Below the pieces are notes generated by a model. It did not search any database. It worked only from the letters and a program-made list of their open reading frames with translations, and was not told the DNA's origin. The position numbers and the translations under genes are program-made. Below, in pieces: positions 27,483 to 36,687 of a DNA stretch of 64,000 bases. How positions within the stretch are numbered: the stretch's first letter is position 1; every line of letters begins with the position of its first letter. Source of the stretch: Lysobacterales bacterium (GTDB taxonomy: Bacteria; Pseudomonadota; Gammaproteobacteria; Xanthomonadales; SZUA-38); NCBI GenBank assembly GCA_028285525.1, contig JANQOZ010000026.1, positions 62,001 to 126,000 on the forward strand, in the 5' to 3' direction.

Positions 27483-27518
27483 CGCGCCGTCGCGACGCTA
27501 GTCCGGAGCGACGGCGCG
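27483..27518. terminator. Stem-loop between converging folE and serine hydrolase genes
   Basis: Perfect 10-bp arms CGCGCCGTCG and CGACGGCGCG with a 16-base loop. The structure overlaps the last codons of the leftward serine hydrolase gene and lies 13 bases after the folE stop. No T tract is present. Confidence 0.45.
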
Positions 27519-28745
27519 GCTCAGGGCCCGAAACAGCGAAAGCTGCAGGGTCATATCTTCGGTAGTGAAGGCGGCATCACGCGCGCTGTGCTGAGCGATG
27601 ACCACGTTCCTTTGGGTATCGATGTAAATGGCCTGGCCGAAGATTCCAGAAGCACGGAAAACACCCTCTCGCTCTAGCCACCAGAAATAGCCATAGCCTG
27701 GGAACGCTTTCGACGGAGACGTCGATTCCTGCATCCAGCCCTCGGGCAAGACACGAGTGCCGTCCGGCAACCGACCGTCATTCATCGCAAACACGCCCAG
27801 CCTCGCGTAATCGCGAAGCGTCGCGTTGATGCAGCAACCCCCGAACTCACCGCCGCCGGGCTCCGTAAGGTTCCAGCTGGCGTCAAACTCCATCCCCATC
27901 GGGATCCAGATTTTCTCAGAGAGGTACGTTGCCAGGTTGTTGCCAATTGCCGAGCGCAGCAGCGTCCCAGCGAGATTGGTTTCCGCTGTGTTGTAGTTGA
28001 ACCGCTGGCCAGGAGGCGCCGCATTTGCCTTTCTCCCTAAGAAATCATAGAGCGCCAGCGTTTCCCAGTTGGCGGTACTGACGTCGGACGCCGGGTCGTC
28101 GTAATCCTCGTTCCACTCGACGCCAGAAGCCATCTGAAGCAGGTTGCGTATGGTGGACTGTTCGTAGGATGAGCCTTTCAGGCGCGGCAGATAATCGGTC
28201 ACATGTTCGTCGACGCTCTCGATGTATCCATCCTGTATGGCAGCCCCGATCAGCATCGAAACCACCGACTTGGCAACGGAAAACGAAACCCACGGTGTAT
28301 CCTTGGCATTCCCCAGCGCGTAGCGCTCATAGCGGATGGTCCCGTCTTTCAGTACCAACAGGCCCGCCACGTTTTTGCGTTTCATGTACTCACGAGTGGT
28401 CAACGCTCCTCCACCCGCATCAAACTCGAGCTCATCCAAGTCGACCTCCGCCGCAGGGAACGGTCGGGGCTTCGCGGCTGCCGCAATCCGCCGAGTCGGA
28501 ACGATGCGCGCCATATTGCGGAATCCGGCGACCTTCTGGGCAGAGTTCCAGAACAGCAACCGCTCGGGCGGCCCAAAATGCGACGAGTCATCCGCCGGAT
28601 CGATGGACGGCGCTTCCGCGCCACACCAGACAGGCGTGGCGAGCAGGAGAGCGAGAAAGGGTCTAGCAAGGCCGCGGCGTGTCTTCGTCAACTTGAATCT
28701 CCCGTTGCGAGCGACAATGGTTGGGACCCTCATGGTACGAGACAT
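27498..28745 (-). CDS. Exported serine hydrolase of the beta-lactamase / 6-aminohexanoate-dimer hydrolase type
   Basis: A 415-residue class C beta-lactamase-fold protein. The N-terminus holds a signal segment (LARPFLALLLATPVWCGA, about 26-43). The nucleophile motif S-x-x-K is SVAK (about 157) and the Y-x-N motif lies in FNYNTAETN (about 249). These features and the GYGYFWW stretch resemble NylB-like amide hydrolases and esterases rather than true beta-lactamases. The natural substrate is not evident. An in-frame ATG four codons downstream could be the true start. It is divergent from a second beta-lactamase-fold gene (a lipoprotein), with 112 bp between starts. Confidence 0.8.
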   Translation of the reverse strand: MSRTMRVPTIVARNGRFKLTKTRRGLARPFLALLLATPVWCGAEAPSIDPADDSSHFGPPERLLFWNSAQKVAGFRNMARIVPTRRIAAAAKPRPFPAAEVDLDELEFDAGGGALTTREYMKRKNVAGLLVLKDGTIRYERYALGNAKDTPWVSFSVAKSVVSMLIGAAIQDGYIESVDEHVTDYLPRLKGSSYEQSTIRNLLQMASGVEWNEDYDDPASDVSTANWETLALYDFLGRKANAAPPGQRFNYNTAETNLAGTLLRSAIGNNLATYLSEKIWIPMGMEFDASWNLTEPGGGEFGGCCINATLRDYARLGVFAMNDGRLPDGTRVLPEGWMQESTSPSKAFPGYGYFWWLEREGVFRASGIFGQAIYIDTQRNVVIAQHSARDAAFTTEDMTLQLSLFRALSRAVAPD

Positions 28746-28857
28746 GGTTCGCTAGAACTATGTGTTGAGGCCTGTACTTCAGCAGCGGGCGCATCGAGAA
28801 TTGGTGGATTGTGGTGCGGCTGGGCTGTCATCGGCAGTCTGAGAGCAGGAATAGTTA

Positions 28858-30015
28858 ATGAACTCAACAAATAGGAAGATTGGGATATCACTCTTGCGGT
28901 GGCGGCATCTCTGCTGCTTCGTAGTGATGGCCTCGGTGATCAGCTGCTCGGGGGAGAGCACTGATAAGGCCCTGGGGCCGTCGATAACCGATGCCCTGCT
29001 CAAGGAAGGATTGGAGACGCTTCAACAGAGCCGACCGGATATCCCGGGGTTTGCGGTTGCCGTGGTCACCTTCGACGGCGCCGCTGCTTCAGCGGCAACC
29101 GGTAAAGCCGATCCTGACGGCAGGCCTATGACCGCCCATACGCCTGCGCGCATCGCTTCGATCACCAAAACCTTTGTCGCGGCCGCAGCCTTACGGCTTT
29201 GGGAACAGGGATTGATCGACCTTGATGCCCCCATCAGTACCCTCATCAGCAGTGCCCACAATGCGCTGCTCACGGGCGACGGTTATGACACCAACGCGAT
29301 CACGCTACGCCAGCTGTTGATGCATGCCAGCGGGATGGACGATCACTTCGCCAGCGATGCCTTTAGAGATATGGCGCTGGCTGATCCGCAGCGTGTCTGG
29401 ACCCGTACCGATCAGCTTGAGGTGCTGGTTGAAACCAGCGATCCGCTAGGACCACCAGGTGAACGTTTTTCCTACTCCGACTCTGGCTACCTGCTCATCG
29501 GCGAGGTCATCGAAAGAACAACCGGCAAAACATTGTCCGCGAGCATCTGGGAGCTGTTGAAGCTAGATGATGTCGGGCTAAAACACAGCTGGTGGGACGA
29601 AGAAAGGCCCTCAACGGCATCAGGCCCTGATCGCGCTCATCAGTGGCTTAGCGGCCTCGACAGCTATCCCATCCACGGCAGCGTTGATGCCTTTGGGGGT
29701 GGCGGAATCGTCGCAAGCGTTGAAGACGTAGCGCGCTTTTTTGCTGCGCTGTTTAACGGGAAGATCTTCGACGATCCCGCGACGCTCCAGCTCATGGTGG
29801 AAGCGCCAGGCCACCCGCCGGGCAGTCCTTATCGCATCGGCCTATTTGCCGGCGAGATTGACGGCAATCCAAGCTACGGACATGGCGGTTTTTGGGGCAC
29901 CGACGCGCTGGTTGTGCCGGCACTTGGTGTTTCGATAGCGAGCGTCAGCCTGGACCAAAGCGGCATGCCTGACATTCAGGAGCTAGACAGCAATATTGTC
30001 CGACTGAATCAGTGA
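28858..30015 (+). CDS. Beta-lactamase-fold serine hydrolase, predicted lipoprotein
   Basis: A 385-residue protein. The hydrophobic N-terminus ends in VISC (about 27-30), a lipobox-like site, which would anchor the mature enzyme to the membrane. Catalytic motifs of the class C/D-Ala-D-Ala carboxypeptidase fold are present: S-x-x-K as SITK (about 100), Y-S-D in FSYSDSGY (about 202), and H-G-G near 341 (YGHGGFWG). Family activities include esterase, peptidase and amidase; a housekeeping peptidoglycan role is not shown. It starts at ATG 28858 after an AGGAA-like sequence. It is unlike its divergent neighbour outside the catalytic motifs, so the two are not a recent duplication. Confidence 0.8.
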   Translation: MNSTNRKIGISLLRWRHLCCFVVMASVISCSGESTDKALGPSITDALLKEGLETLQQSRPDIPGFAVAVVTFDGAAASAATGKADPDGRPMTAHTPARIASITKTFVAAAALRLWEQGLIDLDAPISTLISSAHNALLTGDGYDTNAITLRQLLMHASGMDDHFASDAFRDMALADPQRVWTRTDQLEVLVETSDPLGPPGERFSYSDSGYLLIGEVIERTTGKTLSASIWELLKLDDVGLKHSWWDEERPSTASGPDRAHQWLSGLDSYPIHGSVDAFGGGGIVASVEDVARFFAALFNGKIFDDPATLQLMVEAPGHPPGSPYRIGLFAGEIDGNPSYGHGGFWGTDALVVPALGVSIASVSLDQSGMPDIQELDSNIVRLNQ

Positions 30016-30040
30016 TTTAACGTGAGCGAAACACGGACCA

Positions 30041-31306
30041 TCACGTCCGCAGTCGCAAGGTCCCGTAACCCAGCAATGAAATGATCAACACGAGTATCCC
30101 CAGGGGAAAAATCGCAGGAATCGCCTGAGGTCGGAGCCCGATACCGAGCGAAAAGGTCACGGTTCCAGTAGCACCATTGCTGTAGGTGCAACTCAGCTCG
30201 CCGGAAGGCTGCACCCCCGAAGCAGGCCTCGTGCCGCTAATGACAATCTCGAGGGTACCCCCTCCCGGAACGGTCCCCGAGTTTGCGCCGACAAACGAGA
30301 ACGCACCCTGGTCGTTTCCGAGAAACTGGCAGGTGACGTCGTAGGTTAAAATGGGGAGCGCATTCGTCTCCTGAAAAATAACGGTGCGGAGGCTCGATTC
30401 TCCGGGCAAGAGAGATCCAAAAAACAGACTGGCGGTCGTACCAGCTGGCGGATCGGGGTTGGGAAGCGCGTTAGACACAATGCACGAGATCTCTGTCGAG
30501 TCATTCTTCTGCCCAAACCCCTCCCGGTCACAGGTATAGGTGGCTCTTAAGGTTCCAAGCACCTCGCCAGAACAACGGGCAAGAACTGTGGCGCTTTCAC
30601 CTGACAGCAGCGAGCCGCTGAAGTTATCTACAGTAATTGAACCACTCCCAATAACTGGCCCAAGTTTACAGCTCACGTTCATTGGCAGATCGCCGACAGG
30701 GCCATCGTTGGCAATCACTATTTCAGCCGATAAAGAGGGAATAAAGAGGGCAGTTTCGAGCGCTAAATTGGGCGGTCTAACTTCAAGCAAACCGGACCCT
30801 GGACCGCCCAAGAAATTGACAGTACTGTTGACGGAGGTTCCTGGCTGCACCGGATTGCCAATAGCGTCGCGGTATTGCTCATCACGGACCTCAATGGTTT
30901 CGGAGAGAGCGGTTGGGGCAGCAGGATCAATGTCGAAAGTCACCCGAACAGCCTCACTGAGATCCGCCACTGCAGCGCCGTCGGTGCTAGCAAAAACGAA
31001 ATCGTCATCCAGTGACGCTGGGCATTGAAAGGGTGCTCGACAGGTAAGGTCATTGATCAGCAGTATACTGTTGGCCGAGCCAAGCTGTAATCGAAACCGC
31101 CCGCTTGTCACGCCCGAGCCGTTACCAACATAGTCAAAGGTGACAAATACGCCGTGGGTGCCGGGCGGCGCCCCGGCAGAAGTTCCAACCAGTGCCGGCC
31201 CGGTGGAGCCAGCGAGTGATTGACCAGCAATGAACTGCATCATGGCAGCGCTGACCCAACCGAGAATACGAGAAAAGATGGCGAGTCTTAAGCCTAATTC
31301 CTGCAT
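30041..31306 (-). CDS. Secreted beta-rich protein with an IPTL-type C-terminal sorting segment
   Basis: A 421-residue protein with a hydrophobic leader (GWVSAAMMQFIAGQSLAGS), then beta-strand domains punctuated by cysteines (CRAPFQC, SCKLGP, YTCDREG, VTCQFLG, LSCTYSNG). The end, AIPAIFPLGILVLIISLLGY followed by RLR, is a membrane helix plus basic tail matching the IPTL-CTERM pattern. Such tails mark proteins for a sorting/processing step at the cell surface in many environmental Gammaproteobacteria. No function is recognised for the body. ATG 31306 is used; a TTG two codons upstream is possible. It stands alone between converging or tandem neighbours; no sortase-like gene is in the window. 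Confidence 0.7.
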   Translation of the reverse strand: MQELGLRLAIFSRILGWVSAAMMQFIAGQSLAGSTGPALVGTSAGAPPGTHGVFVTFDYVGNGSGVTSGRFRLQLGSANSILLINDLTCRAPFQCPASLDDDFVFASTDGAAVADLSEAVRVTFDIDPAAPTALSETIEVRDEQYRDAIGNPVQPGTSVNSTVNFLGGPGSGLLEVRPPNLALETALFIPSLSAEIVIANDGPVGDLPMNVSCKLGPVIGSGSITVDNFSGSLLSGESATVLARCSGEVLGTLRATYTCDREGFGQKNDSTEISCIVSNALPNPDPPAGTTASLFFGSLLPGESSLRTVIFQETNALPILTYDVTCQFLGNDQGAFSFVGANSGTVPGGGTLEIVISGTRPASGVQPSGELSCTYSNGATGTVTFSLGIGLRPQAIPAIFPLGILVLIISLLGYGTLRLRT

Positions 31307-31383
31307 CAGCAAGTCCCGCTTTTGTCATCAGTTACTAGCCGACTGAAATTATGGCAAGCGGCCCAGCGAAAGTCAGCTACGGG

Positions 31384-31989
31384 TTAGTACGGCAGGTTTT
31401 CCGTGGAGAACAGCGCCCGTATCACGCTTTCAGAGCGCCGCTTTGGCTGCGTATAGGGGTGGGATTCGAGCGACAGCCGGACGCGAACGTACGTCAGCCC
31501 CTCCCACATAGAAATCAGATAGTCCGCCAAGTCGCTGGGTCGGCTCTCATGTTGAATAAACCCGGATTGTTTTGCGTGCTCGATCAGTCGAGTCATCTCC
31601 TCGTGGGATCGACCGTACGCGTTCTGATAGAAAAGTTTGGCGATATCCGGATGCTGCCGCGCTTCCTCGTGCATCGTTTGATCGAGCTGCGCGCAGAAGT
31701 CTGAGTTCAGCAGCCGCAGCAGCTGCGCCCCGTAATCGCGGAGAGCGAGCCAGAAAGCTTCGGCGGTGGCGGGCAGCGGCTGGTTGTCGATTGAAAAGGC
31801 ATCACCCTCAGTCTTGACGAGCGCTTTGAGCACGCCCGCCATATCCCCGAAGTAACGATAGAGCGTGGTTTTCGACACGCTCGCCTCGCGACAGAGCTGA
31901 TCCGTCGATACGGCGGAATAGCCTTCGGCTAGGAAGATCTTTCGCGCCGCCTCCAAGATGCGCTGCTCGCTGTTTGCACTTCGTGACAT
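31384..31989 (-). CDS. TetR/AcrR-family repressor of the RND operon
   Basis: A 201-residue TetR protein with a standard N-terminal helix-turn-helix (ILEAARKIFLAEGYSAVSTDQLCREASVSKTTLYRYFGD, described here by its ends: ILEAARK to YRYFGD, about 11-49). The ligand domain is helical. It is divergent from an RND/LolA-like/outer-membrane barrel operon. The 132-bp gap contains a perfect 28-bp palindrome that overlaps the likely promoters, so the regulator very probably represses both itself and the transporter operon. Its inducer is presumably a hydrophobic substrate of the pump, which is inference. Confidence 0.87.
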   Translation of the reverse strand: MSRSANSEQRILEAARKIFLAEGYSAVSTDQLCREASVSKTTLYRYFGDMAGVLKALVKTEGDAFSIDNQPLPATAEAFWLALRDYGAQLLRLLNSDFCAQLDQTMHEEARQHPDIAKLFYQNAYGRSHEEMTRLIEHAKQSGFIQHESRPSDLADYLISMWEGLTYVRVRLSLESHPYTQPKRRSESVIRALFSTENLPY

Positions 31990-32064
31990 CGGTGTTCCTA
32001 AAGATTGCCCGTCAGATTATCCATAAAGATAGGTCTTAAGGCTTGCGATACCTGAATCAGTACT

Positions 32065-32092
32065 GTACCGTATCATTCAAATGATACGGTAC
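32065..32092. promoter_or_regulatory. Perfect 28-bp palindrome, operator of the RND-operon TetR
   Basis: Arms GTACCGTATCATT and AATGATACGGTAC are exact inverted copies with only CA between them. A partial third half-site, ACCGTATCGTACATT, follows directly (32091-32105). The site lies 29 bp before the transporter ATG and 75 bp before the TetR ATG. Confidence 0.8.
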
Positions 32093-32121
32093 CGTATCGT
32101 ACATTCACCTACGGAGCAGTC

Positions 32122-34470
32122 ATGAACGGAACCAATCTTGGTGAGGTATTGGGTCGGCGCGTCGCCTCATCGAGTATTCGAGCGCGCTGGGTCGTCATTG
32201 CCGTAACCTGCCTGATCAGCCTCGGCTTGGGCTACGGTGCAAGCTCGCTGCAATTTGCCGGCGACTATCGGGTTTTCTTTGGCCCAAAGAACCCCGACTT
32301 TGTTGCCAACGAAAGCGCACAAGGGACTTTCGGAAAACCCGACAACCTGGCTTTTGTCGTCATCGCTTCCGATGGTGATATCTACGATCAGCGAACTCTT
32401 GAGGCAGTGCATAAGCTCACGGACGCAGCGTGGCGCCTGCCCTACGTTTCTCGCGTGGATAGCCTCACCAACTTCCAAAACACCCAGGGCGTCGAAGACG
32501 ACCTGATCGTGGAAGATCTGGTCCCCAGTCCTTCGGAGCTGACGCCACTTCGTTTGGCCGAGCTACGTCAGACGGCCGAGAGTGAACCGTTGCTCAACGG
32601 GTTTGTGGTTTCCCCAGACGGCGGGGCGACAATCGTCAACGCCGTCATTCAGCTGCCGGTGGATGTGCCAAACGCTTCGTCGTTAATTGCGAAGCAGGCT
32701 GGCGCCATACGGAACGAGATTCTTGCCGTTCACCCCGACCTGGAGATCCACATCACGGGCGTCGCGGCGCTTAGCGCGGCGTTCGAGCAGGCGGGTCTGA
32801 GAGATTCCTCCACCCTCATTCCGCTGGTTTATCTGCTGATTCTCGTCGTCATGTTTCTCACGCTGCGGTCGTTGGCCGCCGTTTTCGCCAGCCTCCTCCT
32901 CATCGCGTTGTCAACGATGGTCGGTGTAGGTGTGGGCGGCTGGACCGGCGTTGCGCTTACGCCCATATCGCTTTCCGCGCCGACAATTATCCTCACCATC
33001 GCCGTCGCTGATGCGATTCATCTCATTGCGGGTATCCGAAGCGCCATGCTCGACGGCGCGAACCGGCACGAAGCCATTGTGGCCGCAACCGGCCTGAATT
33101 TCACTCCGATTCTGGTCACGTCGGTCACCACCATCGTGGGCTTTCTGACCCTCAATTTTTCTGACAGTCCTCCATTTCATCACCTGGGGAACATGAGTGC
33201 CGCCGGCATTGCCGCTGCCTGGCTGATGTCAGTAACTTTCCTGCCTGCGCTTCTTTCGGTGCTCCCGCTGAGCTTCAAGGCTAAAGATGGACGCGCCACG
33301 GTCACCACGGCACTCGTGAATACCGGCAGCCTAATTGCAAAGCGACCCAGGACGGTCTTGCTGAGCACCCTGCTGGCCACGGGCGCCGTCATCGCCGCGA
33401 TACCGACGATGGAACTGAACGATCAGTGGTCTACGTACTTTTCGCCGTCACTCGAGTTTCGTCAGGCGATCACGGCCACCGAGCCCTACTTTGGCTCAGA
33501 TCAAATCGAGTTTGTGTTGGACCCCGGCGCAACCGGCGGCGTGACCGAGCCGCAGTTTTTACGGACGGTTGATGAGTTTGCTCAGTTCCTCCGCAGCCAG
33601 CCTGGTTCGGTTGCCCATGTCTTTGCAATCTCCGACATCATGAAACGCGTGAATCGGAACATGAATGGTGATGATCCGGCTTTCTACGCGATTCCAGAAG
33701 ATCAGACCCTGGCATCGCAATATCTGCTGGTCTATGAGCTTTCGCTTCCTTACGGCTTAGATCTGAACAACCGCGTTGATATCGATCGACGGTCGACGCG
33801 GATCACGGCAACCATGAAGGATATCTCGACGACTGAGACCAAAGCTTTTCTGCGTCGAGTCCAAGACTGGTTCGCGGACAATGGTCGTGGTTACAAAATG
33901 GATATCACCGGATCCATGGTGCTGTTTTCTTTTGTGGCGGAACGCAATATCGCCGCAATGTTTGAGGGCGCGGTTTACCTGGTTCTCGCGATATTCGTCA
34001 TTCTCGCGATTTCCTTTCGCTCTCTGGTCGTTGGACTGATCAGCCTGCTCCCTAACGCGTTGCCGATCCTCGCGACGTTCGGCATCTGGGCTTTGCTCGT
34101 GGGCTCGGTGGGTTTCTCCATCGCTGCCGTCGGTGCCGTTGCGGTGGGCCTGGTCGTCGACTTTACTGTCCATTTTCTGTCCAAGTATCTGCGAGCCAGA
34201 CGAACGGCGGAGTTGGACCCAGAACACGCCGTGCGCTATGCGTTCCAAACGGCCGGCGCAGCGATCTTCGCGACAACTGTGATCCTGGCGGCGGGTTTTG
34301 CCATTCTGGTGACGTCCAGTTTCAAGCTCAACGCTGATCTCGGTCTGCTGACGGCAATTGCCGTAGTGCTCGCCATGGTGATCAATTTTCTCTTGCTGCC
34401 TAGCCTGTTTCTCTCATTTGGGCGAAGCGCAGTGGTCCAGCCTACGTCTCCGAGTCCCGGCTCCGCGTAG
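32122..34470 (+). CDS. RND/MMPL-family inner-membrane transporter
   Basis: A 782-residue protein with the two-fold RND layout of the MMPL branch. A first membrane helix (about 24-42) and a large periplasmic loop (about 45-230) precede a cluster of five helices (about 237-380). A second leading helix (about 415), second loop and second helix cluster (about 625-770) follow. These proteins export lipids or hydrophobic small molecules, driven by the proton gradient. The organisation with a LolA-like periplasmic protein and an outer-membrane barrel suggests a route across the envelope. No membrane-fusion protein is present, consistent with the MMPL type. Controlled by the divergent TetR through the 28-bp palindrome. 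Cargo unknown. Confidence 0.88.
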   Translation: MNGTNLGEVLGRRVASSSIRARWVVIAVTCLISLGLGYGASSLQFAGDYRVFFGPKNPDFVANESAQGTFGKPDNLAFVVIASDGDIYDQRTLEAVHKLTDAAWRLPYVSRVDSLTNFQNTQGVEDDLIVEDLVPSPSELTPLRLAELRQTAESEPLLNGFVVSPDGGATIVNAVIQLPVDVPNASSLIAKQAGAIRNEILAVHPDLEIHITGVAALSAAFEQAGLRDSSTLIPLVYLLILVVMFLTLRSLAAVFASLLLIALSTMVGVGVGGWTGVALTPISLSAPTIILTIAVADAIHLIAGIRSAMLDGANRHEAIVAATGLNFTPILVTSVTTIVGFLTLNFSDSPPFHHLGNMSAAGIAAAWLMSVTFLPALLSVLPLSFKAKDGRATVTTALVNTGSLIAKRPRTVLLSTLLATGAVIAAIPTMELNDQWSTYFSPSLEFRQAITATEPYFGSDQIEFVLDPGATGGVTEPQFLRTVDEFAQFLRSQPGSVAHVFAISDIMKRVNRNMNGDDPAFYAIPEDQTLASQYLLVYELSLPYGLDLNNRVDIDRRSTRITATMKDISTTETKAFLRRVQDWFADNGRGYKMDITGSMVLFSFVAERNIAAMFEGAVYLVLAIFVILAISFRSLVVGLISLLPNALPILATFGIWALLVGSVGFSIAAVGAVAVGLVVDFTVHFLSKYLRARRTAELDPEHAVRYAFQTAGAAIFATTVILAAGFAILVTSSFKLNADLGLLTAIAVVLAMVINFLLLPSLFLSFGRSAVVQPTSPSPGSA

Positions 34471-34517
34471 GCTACCTGTTCAAACCCCAGCATCCATTTT
34501 TCCCTAGGAGAACCATC

Positions 34518-35321
34518 ATGAAACAACTCACGGTTGTTACGAGAACCGTGCTGGCAGCTGCTGTCATTTTCCTGGCTTCAGCGACACCAGCCTTGACTGA
34601 AGAGGCCAAGGAACGAGGCTTTGCCATCGCAAAACGCTCGGACTTGAGCGACGCAGGCTTTGGGTCAAGTAGCGTGGAGCTCACAATGACGCTGAGTGAC
34701 CCCAGCGGGCGGACCACCACGCGCGAAATGCGGATCGACACGTTGGAAAAAAGCGGCGAAGGCAATGGCGATCGTTCGTTGACCGTCTTTTTCACCCCGC
34801 GGGACGTGGAAGGCACTGCGCTGCTGTCGCACGCCAAAATCCTTGAATCCGATGATCAATGGCTCTATTTGCCCGCCCTTCGCCGGACCAAACGGATTTC
34901 GTCGGCCAACAAATCCGGACCTTTTGTGGGATCCGAGTTTGCGTTCGAAGACTTGACGGCAAACGAGCTGGGCAAATACGAGTACACCTACCTTGAGACG
35001 CGCGTCGTGGACGGCACAGAGATGGACGTCGTGGAGTGTGTTCCCCGCTATGAACGCTCCGGGTACTCCAAGCTCCTGTGCTATTTCGACACCGAACACT
35101 TTCAGTCTCGCCGGATTGAGTTTTTTGACCGGGGCGGCCAGCCGCTGAAGACCCTCGTGCTCGAAGACTACCGACAGTACAACGAGTTTTGGCGACCCCA
35201 CAAGCAGACGATGACCAATCATCTAACCGGCAAAGTGACCATCATCGAGTCCGCCGAGTATGAGTTTGGCGTGGATTTCGATCGCGAGGATTTTGAGCCC
35301 GCGGTGCTGGACCGACTCTGA
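34518..35321 (+). CDS. LolA-like periplasmic outer-membrane lipoprotein-sorting family protein
   Basis: A 267-residue exported protein (signal VLAAAVIFLASATPALTEE). The body matches the LolA/LolB-like half-barrel family found next to MMPL pumps (COG2834 type), with sequence such as QWLYLPALRRTKRISS, FVGSEFAFEDL and KQTMTNHLTGK. A half-barrel of this kind can carry a lipid through the periplasm. AGGAGA lies 8 bases before the ATG, 47 bp after the transporter stop. Its stop codon overlaps the next start (TGATG), so synthesis of the barrel protein is coupled to it. I infer that it is the periplasmic shuttle of the RND system; direct evidence for cargo is lacking. Confidence 0.8.
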   Translation: MKQLTVVTRTVLAAAVIFLASATPALTEEAKERGFAIAKRSDLSDAGFGSSSVELTMTLSDPSGRTTTREMRIDTLEKSGEGNGDRSLTVFFTPRDVEGTALLSHAKILESDDQWLYLPALRRTKRISSANKSGPFVGSEFAFEDLTANELGKYEYTYLETRVVDGTEMDVVECVPRYERSGYSKLLCYFDTEHFQSRRIEFFDRGGQPLKTLVLEDYRQYNEFWRPHKQTMTNHLTGKVTIIESAEYEFGVDFDREDFEPAVLDRL

Positions 35322-36517
35322 TGAGCCGCACCGCGGTACTGAGTCTGCTTTGCGTCTTTTGCCTGACCGTTTCGTCGGTCGGCGCCCGCGGGCTAAGCAT
35401 CAGACCGGAGCTGTCGATCGAGGCCCGCGGCTTCGCAGACGAACCTCAGTTTTTCGATCAGCTCGGCACGGCCCAGCTTGGCGTTGTGCTGACCGGCCAG
35501 GCATCCTGGCGCAGCCGCGACCGCAAAACTCGCTTTGATTTTGAGCCTTACATCAGGCTAGACAATCGCGATTCGCGGCGCACCTACGCGGATATCCGGG
35601 AGCTCAGTTTTTCCAAAGACTTTGGCACTTGGGACATCCTCTTTGGAGTGTCCCAGGTCTTCTGGGGGGTCGCGGAGTCACGCAACGTCGTTGACGTCAT
35701 TAACCAGATTGATGCCGTCGAAGACCTGGACGAGGGTGAAAAGCTGGGGCAACCGATGCTGCGCGCTGCGCGCTCCCTGGGTCCGGGCAACATCGAACTC
35801 ATTTACCTGCCCTACTTTCGTGAACGGGGGTTCGCCGGACGAGACGGACGCCTCCGGTTCTCGCCTGCCGTCGACGCTAAAAACATTTCTTACGAACGCG
35901 ATGGCGAAGCCTGGGCCGGAGACTGGGCGTTACGCTATACCCAGCGCCGCGGCGCGTTAGACCTGGGTCTCCACGCCTTCAGTGGGACCAACCGCAATCC
36001 CTTCTTGGCGTTATCCGAATCGGGTGAACGATTTCTCCAGACCTATCAGTCTCTGGATCAGGTCGGGGTCGATCTGCAGCTTACTCGCGGCGCATGGCTG
36101 CTCAAGGGGGAGTGGGTTGCCGCGGAATCGGGCGGCAGTTCCTACCGCAGCTGGGTTGCCGGCTTCGAATATACGCTGTTTGGACTCGGTGGTACCGCGG
36201 CGGATCTAGGGCTGATTGCAGAACACTTGCGCGACACTCGTGACCTCACCAAAACACCGATCACGGTATTTGATGACGATACCTTTGCCGGGCTCAGACT
36301 GACGCTCAACGACAGTCAGGATACCGAGCTGCTTGCGGGCTTAATCCGGGATCACCGCACCAGCGCGATCCAGTATTCAGCCGAGTTCCAGCGGCGTATC
36401 GGTGCTCGGAACCTGCTTGAGCTTGAGGCTCGGGTGTTTAGCGGCGGTGACGACCCATTCATTACGGCATTTGAAGCCGATGATTTTCTGACAGCTCGTT
36501 GGACGGTATTCTTCTAG
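35321..36517 (+). CDS. Outer-membrane beta-barrel protein of the RND/LolA-like operon
   Basis: A 398-residue protein with a signal peptide (VLSLLCVFCLTVSSVGA) and alternating amphipathic strands through the whole length, ending in the aromatic RWTVFF typical of outer-membrane barrels. I do not recognise a named family with certainty. Gene order after an RND pump and LolA-like protein suggests the outer-membrane component of an export or lipid-transfer path. The ATG overlaps the previous stop (TGATG). The 3' 338 bp are duplicated at 38011-38348: the first 250 bp differ at only four positions, the last 88 bp are much less alike. A terminator-like hairpin lies 45 bases after the stop. Confidence 0.78.
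   Translation: MSRTAVLSLLCVFCLTVSSVGARGLSIRPELSIEARGFADEPQFFDQLGTAQLGVVLTGQASWRSRDRKTRFDFEPYIRLDNRDSRRTYADIRELSFSKDFGTWDILFGVSQVFWGVAESRNVVDVINQIDAVEDLDEGEKLGQPMLRAARSLGPGNIELIYLPYFRERGFAGRDGRLRFSPAVDAKNISYERDGEAWAGDWALRYTQRRGALDLGLHAFSGTNRNPFLALSESGERFLQTYQSLDQVGVDLQLTRGAWLLKGEWVAAESGGSSYRSWVAGFEYTLFGLGGTAADLGLIAEHLRDTRDLTKTPITVFDDDTFAGLRLTLNDSQDTELLAGLIRDHRTSAIQYSAEFQRRIGARNLLELEARVFSGGDDPFITAFEADDFLTARWTVFF
36180..36429 (+). repeat. Direct repeat, copy A (within the outer-membrane barrel gene)
   Basis: This 250-bp segment recurs at 38011-38260 in the same orientation with four single-base differences and no gaps. It encodes FGLGGTAADLGL through LELEA of the barrel protein. The spacing between copies is 1831 bp; the MarR and DUF3237 genes lie between them. 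Confidence 0.95.
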
Positions 36518-36561
36518 GCCGAACGGCACCAACTCAATTGACTCCTCGGCCGTAGAGCTCC

Positions 36562-36596
36562 GAAACGCTGCAAACTGTAGCGCCGTTTCCTTTTTT
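36562..36596 (+). terminator. Rho-independent terminator of the RND operon
   Basis: A hairpin GAAA-CGCTGC-AAACT-GTAGCG-CCG-TTTC (one G-T pair, small bulge) is followed by CTTTTTT. It lies 45 bases beyond the barrel gene stop and is the clearest intrinsic terminator in the window. Confidence 0.7.
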
Positions 36597-36687
36597 GCTG
36601 TGCTTCCGACTCAGCGCCGTCGGTCGCAGGTCAGCAGTCCCCGATTGCTCGAGTGGAGACTGGCTTTCGCCTTCTTTGGTAGCTCTG

